NCBI GenBank assembly: GCA_032164295.1 | Contig: JAJHTX010000008.1 | Coordinates: 124,001-188,000, forward strand | Direction of reading: 5' to 3' | Length of the DNA stretch: 64,000 nucleotides | DNA from: Inonotus obliquus | Taxonomy: Eukaryota; Basidiomycota; Agaricomycetes; Hymenochaetales; Hymenochaetaceae | Part shown: positions 45,315-56,272 of the stretch, in pieces | How the letters are laid out: the number at the start of each line of letters is the position of its first letter | Numbering within the stretch: the stretch's first letter is position 1 | Made by a program: the position numbers and the translations under genes | The notes under the pieces: generated by a model | What the model was told of the DNA's origin: nothing | Databases searched by the model: none | Seen by the model: the letters and a program-made list of their open reading frames with translations, nothing else

Positions 45315-46571
45315 CTACACCCCATATACGCTTCTCGCATTCTCTCTCGACTCGCGCATAACACGATCTCTATCATACTCCACGCCCGCCTCTTTTGCGA
45401 CATTAGCAACAAAATCCGCTGTCCACGGAATCATGGCGGTATGGGAAATAGGGAATCGAGATCCGCTCTTGAGATCCGAGAGCGCCTTGTAAATATTACC
45501 CGGAACCATGTAGGGAGCATCCGTTTCTAGTACTATTCGTAATGGGCCCGAAGTTGCCTCGCAGAGGTCCCTAACTACATTAGATGTGTTCATGTTCGTT
45601 GAGTATGTAATAACACCTTGCATCGGAAGAAGGTTAACTACAAAGGATCTTCTCCCATGAATATGAGCCTACATACCAGTGATACCAATGTACAGATTCG
45701 GAAAATGGTCTAATAACCTCCTTGCAAATCCAGGCGAGTCGGTGAAACAGTGAACATGGATCTCAAGAGAGCCCAATGTCATCTTATGTACACATTCCGA
45801 GAAGATGAACAATTGCTTACTTTATGATCTTTCGGGACATTCTCCTTCAAAATGCGTTCGGTGTCTTCTTCCGCCTCCCGAGTGTGGATAGTCAGTGGCT
45901 TGCCCAATCTCACAGCGTGCTGTAACTGACGGATGAAGACGCTCCGCTGTATCTCACGTGGCGAACGGTCATAGTGGTAGTCCAATCCTATCTCTCCCCA
46001 CCCGACGTTTCTAGGATGATTGATCGCCTCTAGTCTTGAACGACATCAGGAATACAAATAACAGGATAGTCAGGAGACGCAACGAACATATCTTTTTCGA
46101 CTGAGTCCGTGTAGTGCTTGGACTCGTGCCTATGCTCTAGTTAACCACCATTCGGCGGATGCTCGATACTTGCTTACGGGTGAACGCCTTAATGCATAAC
46201 TGTTGGATCATCGCTTCTTGACAAAGACGAGAGAACGAACCCATGACAAACCAATACTCTATCCCATTCCACTTTTCCTTCCGTAGCTCAGGAGTCAACG
46301 CCGAGTCTGCTAACTCTCGCCATTGTGCCTGCACTGGGGCCTCGCAGAAGACGTCGACTATCGCATCCACATTCTTGCCGTCATAAGCGCCTCGTACGAA
46401 ATCGAATACTGACTCATACTTTGCCACGGGATACTTGCTACGATAGGCAGAGAAGGTTGATAACAGATGAGTATGCGTATCGACAATCGCCTCTGCTGAA
46501 GCGTCTACTGAAGTAAGGAACAACTGAGATTCGTCGGGTGGTCCTGGGCGTTTCTTGTTGTTCTTGCCCAT
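45315..46571 (-). CDS. TatD-family metal-dependent hydrolase (putative DNase)
   Basis: Metal-binding residues are in place: DTHTHL (D31, H33, H35), the GVHPHE segment, GEIGLDYHYD, TIHTREAEEDT, VHCFTDSP and LETDAPYM. Exon 1 is 46241-46571. The GVHPHE codons come from a ten-base microexon at 46178-46187 followed by an exon starting 46129; phase holds through this (331+10 bases, then G). A further intron with a GTTCGT donor leads to LEAINHPRNVGWG. The last exons cover MTLGSLEIHVHCFTDSPGF and GVITYST to the stop. TatD proteins are 3'-5' exonucleases or phosphodiesterases with a TIM barrel; the substrate is uncertain. The last exon is 45315-about 45620. Looks intact. Confidence 0.88.
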
Positions 46572-47511
46572 TGTGAATCTTGTTCTTGCGACCGGAGGAG
46601 GGTTAGAACAATACTGGCGTAGGCTGGCAGGTCTTAGAAAGCCGTTCTTCTTGCGGAAACAAGACAGGACAGTTATTCGAGACAGGATGGAAGAGGAAGA
46701 CGGACAGTGCTAGTAGGACCTCTAGGAGAGTTGAGATTTGTTTTTTATCTACAGTGTGGAGCGTCACGTGTCGACACCTCTGTAGCGGCCGCAATTTTGA
46801 GTTTCAGACCGAGCCAATTTTTTTTCAGTAATACAAAATACAAGTAACAAAAATATGCGTGAATCCGATGTTTTTGATGGGCCATCAAAAATTTCAATTT
46901 TTTGGGAAAAAAATAGTGAAAAAATTGAATAAAAATATAGGGGCTATCCTGACCCCTTTCTCTTCATTCCACGTCGTTTCCACACATTTCCGCCCACCCA
47001 GAATGCCCCGAATTCCCCCAGGCAATGCGAAGTCAAAGAAGGCCAAGTCCCAGTGGAAGACGCTGAGGGTCAAGGTCTCTCCTTACAATATCCAGAAAGA
47101 GTCCACTTACCCACCGCTGATTCGTGTACTTTCTTGATGCCTTCAGTCTTGACATTTCTTGCTACTTTTCTTGATAACTCGCTTGATATTTTGCTTGGTG
47201 CCATGCATAGTGAATGGATAGGTTAGTACTCTTTTTGGAATAGATCGATGCAATTGTATTATATAACCATTCCGTTTTGGTCATATTTGATGGTATTACT
47301 AATATTTAAAATGATTTTTTAATCATTTAAATATTCATTTCAATTTTCGATGGAAAAAATTTTCAACCTCGAGATAAAATTCCTAAAAAATGTAAGTTCT
47401 ATTTCTACGACATCTAGCTACTCATATATACACTTTACAAGTCAATCAAAGGTGTTGTGGAGGAGAAGTTACAGTTACAAATTTATGCATTTGAGATGTC
47501 GGTTTTACTAA
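46572..47511. other. AT-rich intergenic region with transposon-like debris
   Basis: Upstream region of the TatD gene, then poly-A/T stretches (near 46820 and 46905-46935). A 92-codon plus-strand frame (46859-47137) contains MPRIPPGNAKSKKAKSQWKTL, basic and possibly a transposase start, but I cannot name it. The region ends at repeat R. Confidence 0.45.
47301..47335. repeat. Near-perfect inverted repeat in the AT-rich region
   Basis: AATATTTAAAATGATT (47301-47316) and AATCATTTAAATATT (47321-47335) are inverted copies apart from one extra A, separated by TTTT. It can form a cruciform; may be a remnant of a small inverted-repeat element. Confidence 0.6.
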
Positions 47512-47934
47512 TTCCTTCAACCACCACCATCGAGCATGGAAAACTCCCTCTCCCTCCCTTCATTCCGTCTGCCTTGCCAGTGTAGTTCTGGGGAGTCTGC
47601 ACTTTATGGTGTCTCCCCTGCGACATCAGGTTGTTCAGCTTTATGCTGTCTCCTGCTTGCCGTAGGGTTAATCTCTTTTATGCGCGACGTAAGTCGTGCT
47701 CACCTCCCTCGTCGGGCGAACTGGTGAAACCCGGTCTAAAAACTATCCTTCGTCCTACCCCCTAGCAGGGGTCCATTCTCACCACCCTTGTTCGCACACT
47801 GTAGACTGTCCTGGTGGTTTCGGGGCTGGGTTAGTTGCTGTAATGGCGCACCGCAGTTGCATGCTGGGGCACCCGATTCTTCCCTCCGGACTGGAGATAA
47901 GGAGTGGTCATGTGGATAAGGAGGATATACCTGT
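47512..47934 (+). repeat. Repeat R, copy 3, left part
   Basis: Matches the first half of copy 2, from TTCCTTCAACCACC to GGATATACCTG. It is flanked on the left by GGTTTTACTA; the right part of the same copy is followed by GTTTTAGCC, so GTTTTA is a candidate 6-bp target duplication for R itself. Confidence 0.85.
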
Positions 47935-47959
47935 TAAATGTGCGAGATCGCATCCGGTA

Positions 47960-48390
47960 CTGAAATACTGAGACGAGGGGTGTATGGTTTTAAGTGGGGG
48001 AGGGCTAATATGTGCCGGTACTTAACCAGTACGGTCACGGTACTTGTTGTCTATGAAAAGGGGGAGTTAATGGATAGGCTGGAAGCAAAGGGTATGTGAT
48101 TCTGGTACAAAAAGGACAGGTCAGAACGTGGGAAAAACTTCGGTATAGGTCGGTACAAGGGAGAACGTAGCAAAACAAAAGTCTAATGCTGTGGGAAAGA
48201 CCTCGGTACAGGTCGGTACAGAAGCAAAGGGATCGGTACGTGGAGGTATGTTGTCAAACAAAAAGGTCAGTACAAAAACAAAAGGATGACATGCAGAATA
48301 CGAAGGATAACAAAATGTCGGTACTGTGGGAAAAATGTCGGTACAGGTCAGTACTGCAAGGAAACTGCTAGCACGGGGTGGTATAGCAAG
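47960..48390. repeat. GGTAC-rich segment (TCGGTACAGGTCGGTACA repeats)
   Basis: About fifteen GGTA(C/T) or AGTAC words in 430 bases, often paired as (T/C)CGGTACAGGTCGGTACA, separated by AAACAAAA or GGGAAA spacers. Similar GGTACCGG/GATACCGAG words recur at 50670-50985, near the other end of the insertion. Confidence 0.65.
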
Positions 48391-48990
48391 AAACAGACTG
48401 GAGAAGACTGGTGGCTGAGAGTATTGACTGGACCGGTGTCGTGCTGGGATGGTATTGGCTGTTAAATTACCAAGTACACTCCCACTGAGTCAACCGGTCT
48501 AATTATCTAGGCGGGTAGTCTTCCCAGTTGTTCGTTGAAGCTATGGGCAACTTGTTGTAGTTGGAGGGTTGAGGGATTCAAGTTTGAGTAGAGAGGTAGA
48601 GTGAGTGAGAGATGAGTCTTTATCCAATTCTCTTGAAAGTGAGTGATAGGTCACCGTGGGTGAGGAGCAATTAAATTGTCCACACCGAGGTAGGCAATGA
48701 CAAGCTATGCAGAATAGATGTCAATGTCTAGAGGGACACACACACTCGAAGTCTCGAGTTATTAGATATCGACTGTGAGAGGGAGTTTATCACCAATGTC
48801 CAATTGGAACAGAGGCGATACAATACCTTTGACTAGTACCAAACTAGTCCTTGAGCAATGCAGTTACCCAGTCTTAAGCTGTGGTCAACTATATGCGACG
48901 AAACCTTGACTTGACTTGCAAATGGTGTGACAAGAGGTCACAGAGTGATGTGAGCTTGTCTTGTTCTGGGGGAGAACTCTGGTGAGTTAT

Positions 48991-49092
48991 TCTATGGGGA
49001 GTTAATTCTATGGGGAGTTAATTCTATGGGGAGTTAATTCTATGGGGAGTTAATTCTATGGGGAGTTAATTCTATGGGGAGTTAATTCTATG
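48991..49092. repeat. 16-bp minisatellite, six perfect copies
   Basis: TCTATGGGGAGTTAAT repeated six times without a mismatch from 48991 to 49086, plus a partial copy. Perfect identity suggests recent expansion. Confidence 0.92.
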
Positions 49093-49234
49093 CTCCTCTG
49101 GGGGGCTACATGCTGGTCCTTAAATACTAATTCCAAGACCAATTTACATAATCCACAGCATAAGCTAAAAATAGATCTGCATCAACCACATCATCAAAAT
49201 TTGATATCTCCTTCCAAAGCTATGCATCAAATAC

Positions 49235-49445
49235 TCCAAATCAAGTGATATGTATCAATGTATCAATGAGTTATTTGATGAATGATGCGCATCAATGAAT
49301 TAATTGATGAGTGATGTGCATCAATGCATGATTTGATAAATGCTGTGCATCAATGAATTACTTGATAGATGCTGTGCATCAATGAGTTATTTGATGAATG
49401 ATGCGCATCAATGAGTTACTTGATGAATGATGTGCCATCAATGAA
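49235..49445. repeat. About 31-bp minisatellite of hairpin-forming units
   Basis: Degenerate copies of ATGATGYGCATCAATGAATTA(A/C)TTGATGA. Each unit contains ATCAAT...ATTGAT, so it can fold on itself. Roughly six copies. Confidence 0.75.
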
Positions 49446-49473
49446 TCAATTGATGAGTCCAGAATATGGTTCA

Positions 49474-49600
49474 AGGTGATGACCTGATCGATGATCTAAT
49501 CGATGACTTGATGAATGACCTAATGGATGATATAATCGATTACTTGATGGATGATATAATCGATGACCTGATGGATGATATAATCGATTACCTAGTTTGG
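49474..49600. repeat. GATGAYNTAATCGAT array (12- and 24-bp periodicity)
   Basis: Imperfect repeats of GATGATATAATCGAT(T/G)AC(T/C)TGATG. Read forward it encodes (D-L/I-I/M-D)n, which accounts for an apparent frame here. Confidence 0.75.
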
Positions 49601-51003
49601 GCTTATTTGGTTTTTGGTATCTGGACTGTGGTCTTTGGTTTTTCCAGAGCGATGTATCGGATGGCTTCTCAGATAAGACCAAATGAATGGTGCAACCGGT
49701 GGTTCTTGAACCTTCATTTCTGCTTCTAGAGCGTGATCATATAAAGAATGGTTTGTTTATCTATCGCCGCTCGAGTTCCTTTTCTGCAATTCTTTGTTCT
49801 AATGCCACCTTCACGACTTCGTGCACGACTTCACCATCTGCTCTGCCACGCTTCTGAACTTCTCAGGCTGACTTTTGTGTATCGTCGCGCTTCCTCTAAC
49901 CCGATTCAGTGAGTTACTTTCTCGACACTTTGCGATCTTTATGCTTAATAGCACGAAGAGTATTTGTGGAGACGACTATCATGATCGAGGAGGAGTGGGT
50001 CGAGTGGGTACCGGTGCTTGTTACTAGACGAGTTGTGCTCAACGCTTGATAGTAAGCTTGGCACTTTCCATTGGCTTTCGATTTGCTAACTTGTGTGCAG
50101 AATTACGAGTTACTGCGACGTCCGATATTTCTTGTTTATCCTTTCTGATGTCCTACTATGTTCTTGCTTCCGATAGTGTAAAGCGTGCCAATATTACGAT
50201 TGTTTATGTCCAGGCAATATCCTGGCCTGACACCGGGAAGCAAACCTGAGCCCTCATATGGGAGGCTAACTCCTGAGGTTCACTTGAGACGGAACTGGGA
50301 TGGGACTGGGACGGAACTCGAGACGAGACTGAGACGGAACTGAGAAGGGGGTGAGGAAACCCGAGTCCTCACACTAGAGGCTAGCTCCTAAGATTACCTG
50401 GAGAGCTACTATGTACAGGAGGAGATATTTATACTACTGTACCGTAGTTAGCTCATAAGTCCAAAAGGAGAAAGTAAAAAGGAAGATCAAAACAAAGAAA
50501 AATGTCATAAGAAGAATGAATACAGTAGAGCCATCAGGGGGACAACAAGAAAGGGTTAGGTAGGACAAGATACCAATGAAAATGCAGCATATAGTACCCC
50601 TGGATGAAAAGTCCTCAGGACAAGAGATTTGAGCCCCTGCCGATTGATACCAAAGCATTTCTGGTGGTACCGGACCTGAAAACCTTAACGGATATTGACC
50701 CCGAGCTTTCCCAAAGAACCGGCATGCATAGTCCAACCATCAGGAATGAATACCAGAGAGGGAGACGTCCATTCCATGTCATGAGAGCATGTCGAATTGT
50801 CAATTTGTCTCGGTACCGGGTTTCTCGGCACTCGGCACCGGTACTCTCGGTGTTCGGTATCTTGAGAAATGGGACTGACAGTTTCTCTAGGTGTGCTGGT
50901 GGATACTGGAAGGTGTAGATGGGACCGTACCGTAGCATAGGGTAAGCGTAGAATGGGATACCAGGCTCGATACCGAGCTCAGCCGCACGTAGTTCTCTTC
51001 ACC

Positions 51004-51480
51004 GTGTAAGTCGGGGAGCAACGGATGGCGGCGGTGCAGGGCCATGAGGTCTTGAGCCTGTAATGGGCTTCTACGGGGGCTGGGAAAGGCCTTCCTATGA
51101 CGACACCATTGCGAGTAGGGCCGTAAAGCAGGAGGGCTCGAGGACGGTTGTCACGCCGGTAACCAGGCCGGATGCCATCGGATATGGCCAACCTATTTGC
51201 TTTGGGTAGGAAAGTACCTGCGGGGAAACCGCACCTTTTGCAGGTGTAACTGAAAGACGTAGAAGTTGCGAGCTGCGACGGGGATCATCTGGGCTGGGCC
51301 ATTCTGGGTTTCAGGTTAGGGGGGTCATCCGAGTTGGAGGGGGTTTTTCTTCTGCAATATCCTTTTGTAGATTGTTTTCCTCCTCCCTTTTCCTACCATA
51401 AGTGCCGGTTGAAATCCCGGTGTATGTACTCTCACTGTATTGTGTATATCACTATGCAATACAACACTGTTAAGGCACCA
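51004..51480 (+). repeat. Repeat R, copy 3, right part
   Basis: Matches the second half of copies 1 and 2 from GTGTAAGTCGGGG to CTGTTAAGGCACCA. It ends only 86 bases before the start codon of the Rieske-DUF455 gene, so it must contribute to that gene's promoter or 5' UTR. Confidence 0.88.
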
Positions 51481-51566
51481 GTTTTAGCCGCTCCACACTG
51501 TAGATATTTTTCACCGTCGTCACGTGCGTTTTCCTTATTTTCTAATTTCTTTCCTTTCCTTCCTCA

Positions 51567-53374
51567 ATGATATCTCTGCTCAGAGCAAGACCAGCTGTAT
51601 TTTCTCGTCTTTCGCATGGTAGATACTTGCTTTGCAGGCAATCGTTATCAAACCCCCGTGAAAAACAAAGACAACGACACGGGTGGTATAGTACTAAACT
51701 GACTTCGAAACAACTCCGGTTTAATCCAGGTTTGGGCATGGATTTCATTGAGTACGTTGCGGTCTTCACGTCTTCGCTTTGACTGAAAATTGACGTAGGA
51801 TTGTTCCCGTATTGAAGATGCTGTCGCATACGCGGTACCTCGTAACTTTACGCTCAAGTGAAGGTATCTATCGGTCTCTCCTTCTATTTCGACTGGCTGC
51901 AAGTCCATCCAGCAACGATGCGGGTTCGATGGCTGACCAGCTATATGCAATGGAGTCGGCATGTCCACATTTAGGTGCTGACATGTCACACGCGGATATT
52001 GAAGAATGCGAGACTGGCGTGGTTGCTGTTTGTCCTTGGCATAGGTATCCTGTTCTTATCATGTTTTTAGTTCGGGACACTGACGAGACCGTTGAGATAT
52101 GATTTTGATATGCGAACCGGAAAAAGTGACACAGGCCTGAAGGCTTGCGTTTATGAAGTTGAAATACGGAGAGGTGCCACTATGGATGAGGACGTGGTGT
52201 GGATTGAAGCACCCGACGGAGGCATGCATTGGAGGCTTGTGGAATTTAGACCCGTGTCGGAAGGTGAGCGTCGAACTATCCAGGGACATGCATATAGGGT
52301 CTGATATATTTTCCAGAATTCGCCGATCCACCAATACAGAAGGCCGTGTCAGCGTCACTGGATGGTTCTATACCTGATCTTATCACCCTCAGTGAAGAAA
52401 CAGTACCTAAAGACAATCCTCCGAAGACTCTCATAGAATGGGCCGTTCTCATACTCAACACCGCTCATCCACAGCTGAAAGTCGAAAGGACGCGACATGC
52501 GGTCCAGCTCTTTCGCTCGGGAAAGCTCGCATCGATAGGTCGTGGTCCGTCTGCACCGAGGCCTCCTGATATCCCACCAAGATTGGATATAATGAAGTTT
52601 GTTGACCCGGGCCGAGCTGCGAAGCGGAAGGGCAGACCTGCAATGCTACATGCACTTGCGAATATCGAACAATGGGCGTAAGTCGGTCATGGTCAACGCG
52701 TTCGTCATGTCCTTGCTGAACGCCTTTTATAGCATTGATCTGGCGTAAGTCCAGAGCTGATTGCTGACCTTTCTGTAAATACCTTCTAATAAATGGTTAG
52801 TTGGGATGCAATAGCCCGCTTCGGCCCTTCGAATCCAACTCTTCCGCACCAGTTCTTCTCCGACTTCACAAAAGTCGCTCTCGACGAAGCGAAACACTTC
52901 TCTCTCCTTCTCTCCCGGCTCGCCGCGCTTGACACGGCATACGGTTCACTCCCTATCCATGCTGCACTCTGGTCCTCCGCAACGGAAACGGCTCACTCAC
53001 TCCGATCGCGCCTCGCAATCGTTCATCTCGTGCACGAAGCTCGAGGTCTCGACGTTAACCCGCAGACAATTGCCAAGTTCGCCAGGCAAGGGGATACAGA
53101 GAGCGTTGAGGCTCTCAATGTCATCCATAATGACGAACTTACGCATGTCACAGCTGGTCACCGATGGTTTACGTTCCTTTGTGCGGAACAGGGAGTCGAC
53201 CCGGTAATGACTTTCCGCGAGGAAGTACGCCTTCATTTCTCAGGACATTTGAAAGGTCCATTCAATGTTGAGGCTCGGGAGAAGGCTGGATTGACGAGAG
53301 ATTTCTATGAGGATCTGGCGGGAGAGCTGAGAGAGCAGCCGAAGCTCGAGGTTCCCGCTGTCGAATTGAAATAA
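51567..53374 (+). CDS. Rieske [2Fe-2S] and DUF455 ferritin-like fusion protein, 514 aa
   Basis: Six exons, phase-checked: 51567-51751, 51799-52044, 52097-52263, 52317-52677, 52733-52744, 52801-53374. The fifth exon has only 12 bases and codes the middle of QWAIDLAWD. The first 40 residues are Arg/Ser/Leu-rich without acids and could be a mitochondrial signal. The Rieske part has C117-P-H119 and C140-PW-H143, which bind the 2Fe-2S cluster. The C-terminal half is DUF455, a ferritin-like four-helix protein: HALANIEQWAIDLAW, FSDFTKVALDEAKHF, VIHNDELTHVTAGHRWF hold the Glu/His metal ligands expected of a di-iron site. The pairing suggests a redox enzyme with its own electron donor; the substrate is unknown. 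DUF455 is related to MiaE-like proteins. Confidence 0.9.
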
Positions 53375-55068
53375 TGTTTCTCATAAATTACATACATTAG
53401 AGCTCGAACTCGACAAAGTGTGAAACTGAAGCCAGTTTATTAGTTAGTCGTTTTTCTCCTGCAAACTTATTGCGGATGAAATATCCCATCCTCTGTCGTC
53501 ATGAGAAAATGGGATAATCTGCCATTCGATATGCTCTTGTCGGTTTTTGCGTTCGACGATGAGCGACGAGAGAATCATGAACCACTGCACCTGGTTAAAA
53601 GGCAACCTCCCAGTAGTGTAAGTCGTGGGAATGGGACGATCATATATAATAACCGACAAGCGAACTCTGCCGCAGCGCGCCGCAAAGCCTCCATACCTCC
53701 TACCAACATAGGCGAGAAAGGCGAAGGTGAACTACTTCACCCCACTCGGACTACGAGGGACGATATCGTCAGGACAATTGAAATGAAGGTGGGAAACGAA
53801 GGTTCTTTAACCATGGTCCGCAACTAAATCTACGATGAACACTACGACTTGTCAAAGGACTACAGTATAATAGACAAGACCTCTCTTTTCTCAAATATAG
53901 TATGTTGTCCTTAGGCCATGTCTGATGGTCTTCCATGCTCACACAGCGCCATGAAGTCCGATGAGCCTTGTTAACCTCCGAAAGGGAATCTACTCGTACG
54001 CGACACGCAATGAAAGGCAAAGATGCGAGAGCTGGACGAGGACAAACCTATGCGGGCCGAATTTGGAACGGATGACTTGGGTACGGACCTGGTACACTCG
54101 CTGGTTTGGTGGTTGAGGTTCGCGGTAAGTTTCGCTAGAGATGAATTGCGCGACGCCATTGAGCTGATGGACCTGTTTGACTATAGAAGCCTCTCGCAAA
54201 CGGTCGAGGATCGTCAGGACATATCGGCTCGACTGGCACACGCTTATAACTGAGATGACTTTGTTGATGATAGCCAAGGCGTCCCCGGTTCTAATAGTTA
54301 GTGCCCGCAAAATTGATTAATATAATTGTGCTTGACTTACCATCGGCAGATCTCTTCGCGAACTCTGGAATGCTGCTCGGGGGCAGCCCCTACCCTTAGA
54401 GCTCATAGCGCTACCTTGAAATACAACGAAGAAACTATCGGCAACATCACCTGGACCCCGTTCGACTGTAACCACGTCTTACTCGTTTATCTACGTGTTG
54501 AATTAACGACCGCTGAGCGAATCCGCTTTGCGCCAGATCTACACTATCAGCCCAAGATAAGGCAACAAGTTGGTATCGACTCGCTTTCGTTCACCGCGAC
54601 GGCTAATTATCCTTGCTGCAAATAACGGGGGCTGAAAAGCATGCGGCGATCGAGAAACTTGTCAACATCGGCAATTGGCGCGTTATTCTTGTGATTTCGA
54701 AATTGTTCAATATGTTCAGCTGTAGATGTAGCATCTCTGTAGGAGAGTACTTTACAGGGACGAGACATGTCTTGTGCAGCTGCGGTAAGTTCATCAATCA
54801 GCTCTTCTCAATCCATAGCTGATTTTGGAAGCCCAGATGAGTCAGGGATGGAATCAGTGACTCCAGGACATTGAGAGAAGGTACGGAGATTGAATCGAGG
54901 TGCGAAGACGGAATAGCTCATTTGAAAGAGAATACGTTGTGTCAAGTAAGTGGAAGCCCATCATGGGCCACATGAATACTTCTAATATGTTGACCAGCTC
55001 AGGTATCGCAGCCTGAAGCTCTAACTTCCATCCTCTCCTACCTCACGGCGCGTTCACCAAGCAGCATA
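53375..55068. other. Intergenic region with unrecognised short frames
   Basis: 1.7 kb. Plus-strand frames at 53501-53827 (108 codons) and 54023-54253 (76 codons) lack any family signal; GT/AG sites exist but I could not build a convincing gene. Confidence 0.4.
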
Positions 55069-55734
55069 CTAGGAGGGGCCTGACTCGTTCGCCTTCTCGG
55101 AGTCGTTCTCTTTACCTTCCTTGCCTTTCTTTCCACACGTCTGGGCCTCTATTCTCTCGATCCTGGCCTTTTCAGCCTCGAGAATACCTACGGCCCACTT
55201 ATCGGCCTTTTTCCGCCCTTGGAGGAAAAGGAGTCCAACCATCGTGTCGATCTCGCACTTATACCGCTCGTTGCGTGGGTTGATCGTCTTATGGCAAACC
55301 ACTTTCACTCTCGCATGAGTGCGGACTTCCTCCCCATCCGTGTGCGTCCTTGCGATGTCACTCTTATCAGGAGACTCCGATTCGGACTCCGATTCGCTCT
55401 CTGTGTCCAAGACGGAACGTTGGTGTAAGCCTCGTATGCAGCCAGTCCACCACTTACCCGTAATTACTGCTTCATTCTGGGCGCTACTAACATGTGACGG
55501 CGTGATTCCTCCTGTGGCTGGACGTCCACTAAAGGAAGGTTCATTCAACAGGAAGAAGAGCGTGGAAATGGACACCTACGTCTTACTCTCTTACGTCCAT
55601 GACTTGGGAAGTCCGCCGCAAGAGTATCGATGGAGGGGGATCCTGCGGAGGATGCATCGCTCTCTGTACAGATTTTTCGTTTCAGTGCACCGGTAGTTTT
55701 TGCTCCTCTACCCGCAGCAGGGGCGCGACCACCA
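55069..55734 (-). pseudogene. Truncated copy of the basic/coiled-coil gene at 63031-63899
   Basis: The C-terminal part keeps the blocks INPRNERYKCEIDTM, GRKKADKWAVGILEAEKARIE and KGKEGKEN, parallel to the intact copy. It has lost the four bases GGGC in the middle exon relative to the other copy, shifting the frame there, and its first exon stops at about 55735 where F-box sequence begins. It has gained a SESESESESE repeat. So the upstream half is lost and replaced. Confidence 0.7.
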
Positions 55735-55910
55735 GACTTCCGTGGACCGACTCCCCGTCGAGATCCTCCGCGACATTTTTCTCAGGTGCTTGCCAAGCAG
55801 ACTCTATTATGAGTACGTATCAAGTGACCCATGTCCAGAGTGTATTTCCGCACCGATGTACATCTCTCACGTCTGTCATCACTGGCGTGAGCATTCTTCA
55901 TCCTGATTTA
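55735..55910 (+). pseudogene. F-box gene fragment fused to the truncated gene
   Basis: Encodes VDRLPVEILRDIFLRCLPS and ISAPMYISHVCHHWRE, the typical Agaricomycete F-box start. It is almost the same as 59636-59770. It ends within 60 codons with no leucine-rich part; a remnant. Confidence 0.65.
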
Positions 55911-56272
55911 CATAATCAGATTGCCATTCCACATTTTCTACGTATTACAACATTATTGTAGGATGCCCGTATGTCATACTATATGGGAAACAACAATGCC
56001 TCCATCGCAGCAAATCGCATGTCATTCGGATGCCGTGTGGCTCTCGGAATAAATATTGACGACTGTAAACATGTTGAAAGATGCTCATGGTTCATGCTCA
56101 TCCCCATTCTGTAGAGGCTGGGGATGGCACGTCTTTCCCACCTTCACCCCGTGATGTATAAGATAGGAATTAGCAATAATACCGAGACATGCTCCGAAGA
56201 CTTGGCTTTGCAGCGTACCAGGACCCCCTTCGCTACGACCTTGGAAACCCGTCCATAGATCCACATCAACTT
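55911..56272. other. Intergenic spacer
   Basis: 3' flank of the FunK1 gene; no gene seen. Confidence 0.45.

Larger units (their letters stand above)
47935..51003. mobile_element. Unclassified 3.07-kb insertion nested in repeat R copy 3
   Basis: Repeat R breaks at GGATATACCTG and resumes at GTGTAAGTCGGGG; the 3.07 kb between them is absent from the other R copies. It has no recognised transposase or RT. Ends have many GGTAC words; the interior has three different tandem arrays. No terminal inverted repeat was found and the target duplication is unclear (ACC before both ends is possible). Could be a non-autonomous LTR or DNA element, or several insertions in one place. Confidence 0.7.

Noticed and set aside
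49466..49729. An 87-codon frame rich in DLID/DIID repeats
   Set aside because: It is the translation of a 12/24-bp satellite array; the composition explains it fully.
47935..51003. Helitron or TIR transposon
   Set aside because: No TC...CTRR ends with hairpin and no terminal inverted repeat could be found at the junctions; left unclassified.
53501..54253. Two frames of 108 and 76 codons as a gene
   Set aside because: No family signal, and no pair of splice sites gives a longer convincing product.
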